A DNA stretch of 10,847 nucleotides from Myxococcota bacterium (GTDB taxonomy: Bacteria > Myxococcota_C > UBA6777). The translations under genes were made by a program, and so were the position numbers. The notes under the pieces are model-generated. The model did no database searches, had not been told where the DNA came from, and saw only the letters and a list, made by a program, of their open reading frames with translations. Every line of letters begins with the position of its first letter. Position 1 is the stretch's first letter. Of this stretch, positions 8,398-10,847 are shown piece after piece. The DNA is taken from the NCBI GenBank assembly GCA_023150835.1, contig JAKLKB010000172.1:1-10847 (forward strand). Direction: 5' to 3'.

Positions 8398-8724
8398 TTA
8401 GAGGTGTTTGTTGATCAATTGTTGGTAAGTCCCTTTGGGGGCTGCACCCACAATCCGATCCACTTCTTTGCCACCTTTGAACACGAGCAACGTCGGGATG
8501 CCGCGAATCCCAAACTGCGCTGCTGTATTGGGGTTGCTATCCACATCCAGCTTCGCGATCTTGACGCGCCCATCGTAATCTTTCGCGAGATCCTTGAGGA
8601 TCGGAGCAATGGCTTTACACGGGCCGCACCACTCCGCCCAAAAATCCAGCACCACAGGGATACTGGACTGCACAACATCTTTCTTGAAACTGTCGTCTGT
8701 CACGTGGATCACAAGGTCAGCCAT
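8398..8724 (-). CDS. trxA: Thioredoxin
   Basis: A 108-residue canonical cytosolic thioredoxin. The redox motif WCGPC sits in the context VVLDFWAEWCGPCKAIAP (Cys 34 and 37 by my count), the cis-proline in GIRGIPTLLVFKGG, and the conserved Asp in VVLDFW. Length and motif spacing match the E. coli TrxA type, which is kept reduced by thioredoxin reductase and reduces protein disulfides. There is no signal peptide. ATG 8724 is fixed by an excellent ribosome binding site (AAGGAGC, 8731-8737) with 7 bases between AAGGAG and the start codon. It is first in the likely trxA-patatin transcript. Many genomes carry several thioredoxins, so equivalence to the main housekeeping TrxA is not proven. Confidence 0.95.
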   Translation of the reverse strand: MADLVIHVTDDSFKKDVVQSSIPVVLDFWAEWCGPCKAIAPILKDLAKDYDGRVKIAKLDVDSNPNTAAQFGIRGIPTLLVFKGGKEVDRIVGAAPKGTYQQLINKHL

Positions 8725-8730
8725 CTGTAT

Positions 8731-8737
8731 GCTCCTT
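8731..8737 (-). promoter_or_regulatory. Strong ribosome binding site of trxA
   Basis: On the - strand AAGGAGC precedes the trxA ATG at near-ideal distance. A small hairpin (GCGGA/TCCGC, 8741-8754, AAAA loop) sits just upstream in the leader and could stabilise the mRNA 5' region. Confidence 0.75.
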
Positions 8738-8815
8738 CATGCGGAAAAATCCGCGTGTCGCACTTTCTACCGAACAAGGAGAGCGCCTTCGCCCGCTCCG
8801 CCCAAAATCCCCGCT

Positions 8816-8843
8816 AGTATAATGATGTTCTCTACAAGCGCAA
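8816..8843 (-). promoter_or_regulatory. Sigma-70-like promoter for trxA-patatin
   Basis: On the - strand, TTGCGC (8838-8843) and TATACT (8816-8821, five of six -10 matches) are separated by 16 bases. The start site would be near 8809, leaving a leader of about 85 bases before trxA. Position, direction and hexamer quality agree, but the -35 is only fair. Confidence 0.5.
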
Positions 8844-9160
8844 GCCGATTCACCTTGCTTGCTGTCTCCTTCCACTCTCTCTACTTACCCTGTTGAGCCT
8901 GTTTTTGTGGGGTTTCACCCCACACCCCACAAGGGAGCACCGCTCCCTTGACCCTGTGTTGGCGGAACGAGCAAGCGTTTTTCAAACAAACCGCCCTGCC
9001 GCTTGAAGTGTCTCGAACTCGGGGGGTTTCCCACTGCGTAAGCCCTGCCTCACCAATTTTTTCAAATTTTCCCCCATAGCGCCTTACTTCCTTCTCGGAT
9101 GGTCTTGATTTGTCGGCCTCATCAAAAATCGTGGCGAAAACGAAAATGTCGGCACGTTCG
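8844..9160. other. Intergenic, host-like DNA upstream of trxA
   Basis: No convincing gene. A - strand open frame (8881-9204) could be read, but its last third runs through the hairpins below, it has no good ribosome binding site, and I recognise nothing in it; it might be the remnant of a gene. The sequence still resembles the left part of the window. The change to AT-richer, skew-free DNA occurs near its right edge. Confidence 0.5.
8907..8949. repeat. Pair of adjacent intergenic hairpins
   Basis: Hairpin one: GTGGGG (8907-8912) / CCCCAC (8918-8923), 5-base loop. Hairpin two: AAGGGAGC (8931-8938) / GCTCCCTT (8942-8949), perfect 8-bp stem with a 3-base loop. Neither is followed by a T-run, so this looks like a REP-type intergenic element rather than a terminator. 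It resembles in style, but not in sequence, the hairpins near the left end of the window. Confidence 0.6.
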
Positions 9161-9314
9161 TTACCTTTCATCTGTAAGTTCTTGAATAAGTGAGGTATGC
9201 GCATATTGCGCGTGATATCTGTGCAGCACGAGCGTTATCCCGCACGGAGCGACGAAAAGACAGACGATCCTGCGTGATAATCTTTTCTCTGGCAGATATC
9301 GAAGCAGAACACAC

Positions 9315-9343
9315 TTGACTTTGTCGATTTCGTCGGTTACACC
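9315..9343 (+). promoter_or_regulatory. Weak candidate promoter upstream of the cassette array
   Basis: TTGACT (9315-9320, five of six -35 matches) is followed 17 bases later by TACACC (9338-9343, three of six). If real it would act as a cassette promoter (Pc) for blaIMP-1. The -10 is poor. Confidence 0.2.
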
Positions 9344-9377
9344 TGACACCTGTGCGGTGATAACTGGCAAAATCCTG

Positions 9378-9386
9378 TGTTATCAT
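9378..9386 (+). promoter_or_regulatory. Candidate extended -10 promoter for blaIMP-1
   Basis: TGT followed by TATCAT (9381-9386, five of six) forms an extended -10 element about 40 bases before the blaIMP-1 start. No good -35 lies 16-18 bases upstream. It overlaps the inverted repeat in the possible attI region. Confidence 0.3.
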
Positions 9387-9411
9387 GCAAGTCTGCTGGA
9401 TAATGATATCG

Positions 9412-10291
<880 letters not shown>

Positions 10292-10688
10292 TTAGGCATT
10301 GATCACAGCTTTCAAGCTCGCTTCGATTTTCTTGGTAGTGCTCATCGCGGCGCTTGGTTGCTGTCCATCTCTCTTTTCGTTCCCGGTCATGCTGTACATG
10401 AGCAAGAACTGGAAGCCCAAACAACAGGACAGATTTCGCAGCGCGGTAGCCCTACACGTCATCGCCATTGGCTTGGTTGGTTCATACATCTTCCTTGCAC
10501 TAACCGCTAAAGATCCTGGCGGTTTAGGCTCACTTGGATTCCCGCTCTACATCGTCTGCGCTATTGTTTGCTGGATTCTTCACGGATTCGCAAAGGCAGA
10601 GGAACGAGCAGCATATGAAGCTCCCCGAACCAATGCCTAACAATTCATTCAAGCCGACGCCGCTTCGCGGCGCGGCTTAACTCAGGTG
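10292..10688 (+). mobile_element. Second integron cassette with unknown small membrane protein
   Basis: A 397-bp cassette between the cut points in GTTAGGC (10291) and GTTGGCG (10688). It contains one open frame and ends in a 60-bp attC. Base composition is intermediate (C 19/G 14 at 10441-10500). I do not recognise the cassette as one of the usual partners of blaIMP-1, such as the aac(6') or catB cassettes. Confidence 0.85.
10299..10640 (+). CDS. Hypothetical small membrane protein (cassette-encoded)
   Basis: 113 residues, not recognised. Three hydrophobic segments, at about 8-34, 50-70 and 76-98, suggest an inner-membrane protein with a short basic loop (SKNWKPKQQDRFR) between the first two. 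The C-terminal tail is charged (KAEERAAYEAPRTN). The stop codon TAA at 10638-10640 lies inside the attC R'' site, as is usual for cassettes. The start is uncertain: TTG 10299 is only two bases after the AGG of the core site, GTG 10338 and ATG 10389 are alternatives, and starting at 10389 would remove most of the first hydrophobic segment. Three helices in 113 residues is shorter than, and I see no signature of, the four-helix SMR/Qac exporters often found in cassettes. No function is claimed. Confidence 0.6.
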   Translation: MITAFKLASIFLVVLIAALGCCPSLFSFPVMLYMSKNWKPKQQDRFRSAVALHVIAIGLVGSYIFLALTAKDPGGLGSLGFPLYIVCAIVCWILHGFAKAEERAAYEAPRTNA

Positions 10689-10694
10689 TTGGCG
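10635..10694 (+). other. 60-bp attC site of the second cassette
   Basis: R'' GCCTAAC (10635-10641), then an inner stem (AAGCCG-A-CGCCGC / GCGGCG-CGGCTT) with one unpaired base, as needed for strand choice by the integrase, and R' GTTGGCG (10688-10694). It closely resembles the attC type of aadA cassettes. R' departs from GTTRRRY at its last two positions, which belong to the DNA that follows. Confidence 0.88.
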
Positions 10695-10847
10695 CCGCCC
10701 TAGCTTTGGGGTTCTTGGCGGTCTCCTTACTCCACTCCCAGAGAACATACCGAACAGACTTTTCCTTTTTCTAATTTTCCGATCTTCACTTGCTTACCAA
10801 AACATCGAACATTCCGAACAAGCTTTCCGCCTTTCTAATTTTCCAAA
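10695..10847. other. Downstream flank without a recognisable gene
   Basis: No gene, no class 1 3'-conserved segment and no further attC is visible. The DNA after about 10740 is pyrimidine-rich on the + strand, somewhat like the left part of the window. It may be host DNA, a gene-less cassette, or the end of another element. Confidence 0.4.
10743..10844. repeat. Diverged pair of 38-bp direct repeats
   Basis: 10743-10780 and 10807-10844 align without gaps at 31 of 38 positions (both begin GAACAT and end TTTCTAATTTTCC) with a period of 64 bases. The array may continue past the window end. Confidence 0.75.

Larger units (their letters stand above)
9161..9411. other. Unrecognised region upstream of the cassettes; possible attI-like or secondary recombination site
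   Basis: This 250-bp stretch ends at the G/TT cassette junction. It contains eight GATAWC/GTTATC/GATAAT hexamers: GATATC at 9214, 9295 and 9405, GTTATC at 9234 and 9379, GATAAT at 9276 and 9399, GATAAC at 9359. GTGATAAC (9357-9364) and GTTATCAT (9379-9386) form an inverted repeat, and a similar arrangement starts at 9212. Integron attI sites hold several integrase-binding sites next to the insertion point, so an attI is plausible. The sequence is not attI1, and I cannot recall attI3 well enough to compare. I find no integrase reading frame here. An attC remnant is unlikely because no matching inverted R''/L'' sites are visible. Confidence 0.3.

Noticed and set aside
8900-9060. tRNA or other structured RNA
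   Set aside because: Only simple hairpins; no cloverleaf arms or T-loop consensus found.
8881-9204. 107-residue - strand open frame
   Set aside because: Runs through two intergenic hairpins, has no clear ribosome binding site and no recognised motif; a gene remnant cannot be excluded.
9161-9411. Start of an integron integrase gene on the - strand
   Set aside because: Frames on both strands were read; none resembles the N-terminus of IntI1 or IntI3 as I recall them.
10689-10847. Class 1 integron 3'-conserved segment or a third cassette
   Set aside because: The sequence does not begin like the 3'-CS, no start codon with ribosome binding site follows the core site, and no further attC is seen before the window ends.

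Overview
The window joins two kinds of DNA. Positions 1 to about 9100 look like the chromosome of a Gram-negative, probably Myxococcota-like (former Deltaproteobacteria) bacterium. It carries a very large Ser/Thr kinase with a periplasmic Cys-rich repeat region of the C-x-x-x-C-V...H-C-G-x-C type and a C-terminal FGE-sulfatase-like domain. It also carries a patatin phospholipase with two cyclic-nucleotide-binding-like domains, and a thioredoxin. The taxon is inferred from domain style only. The + strand is strongly C over G whichever strand is coding (my counts: 3181-3240, + strand gene, C 26/G 10; 7741-7800, - strand gene, C 32/G 8), which suggests replication-strand bias.

Layout: 1-379 holds non-coding hairpins and a short direct repeat. 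380-1237 (+) is a HAD class II hydrolase-like protein. 1420-5286 (+) is the 1288-residue receptor-like kinase, and 28 bp later comes an AroQ-type chorismate mutase (5315-5929, +) with a 13-residue tandem-repeat tail. A candidate bidirectional terminator (5989-6026) separates these from the convergent - strand pair trxA (8398-8724) then patatin (6000-8336), which share a recognisable promoter at 8816-8843. 8844-9160 is intergenic with two hairpins.

From roughly 9160 the composition changes: 9301-9360 has C 15/G 15 and 9721-9780 has C 16/G 15. An AT-richer 250-bp stretch full of GATAWC/GTTATC boxes leads to a G/TT junction at 9411/9412. Two integron gene cassettes follow. Cassette 1 (9412-10291, 880 bp) carries blaIMP-1, a class B1 metallo-beta-lactamase (carbapenemase), with a 127-bp attC. 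Cassette 2 (10292-10688, 397 bp) encodes an unrecognised small membrane protein and has a 60-bp attC. No integron integrase, class 1 5'-CS or 3'-CS (qacEdelta1/sul1) is visible on either side. The last 159 bases hold a diverged pair of 38-bp repeats and no gene.

The most notable point is a clinically known carbapenemase cassette in an apparently non-clinical chromosomal context, next to an unrecognised recombination-site-like region. This is either a real non-class-1 integron (or secondary-site insertion) in an environmental bacterium, or an assembly join that needs checking.
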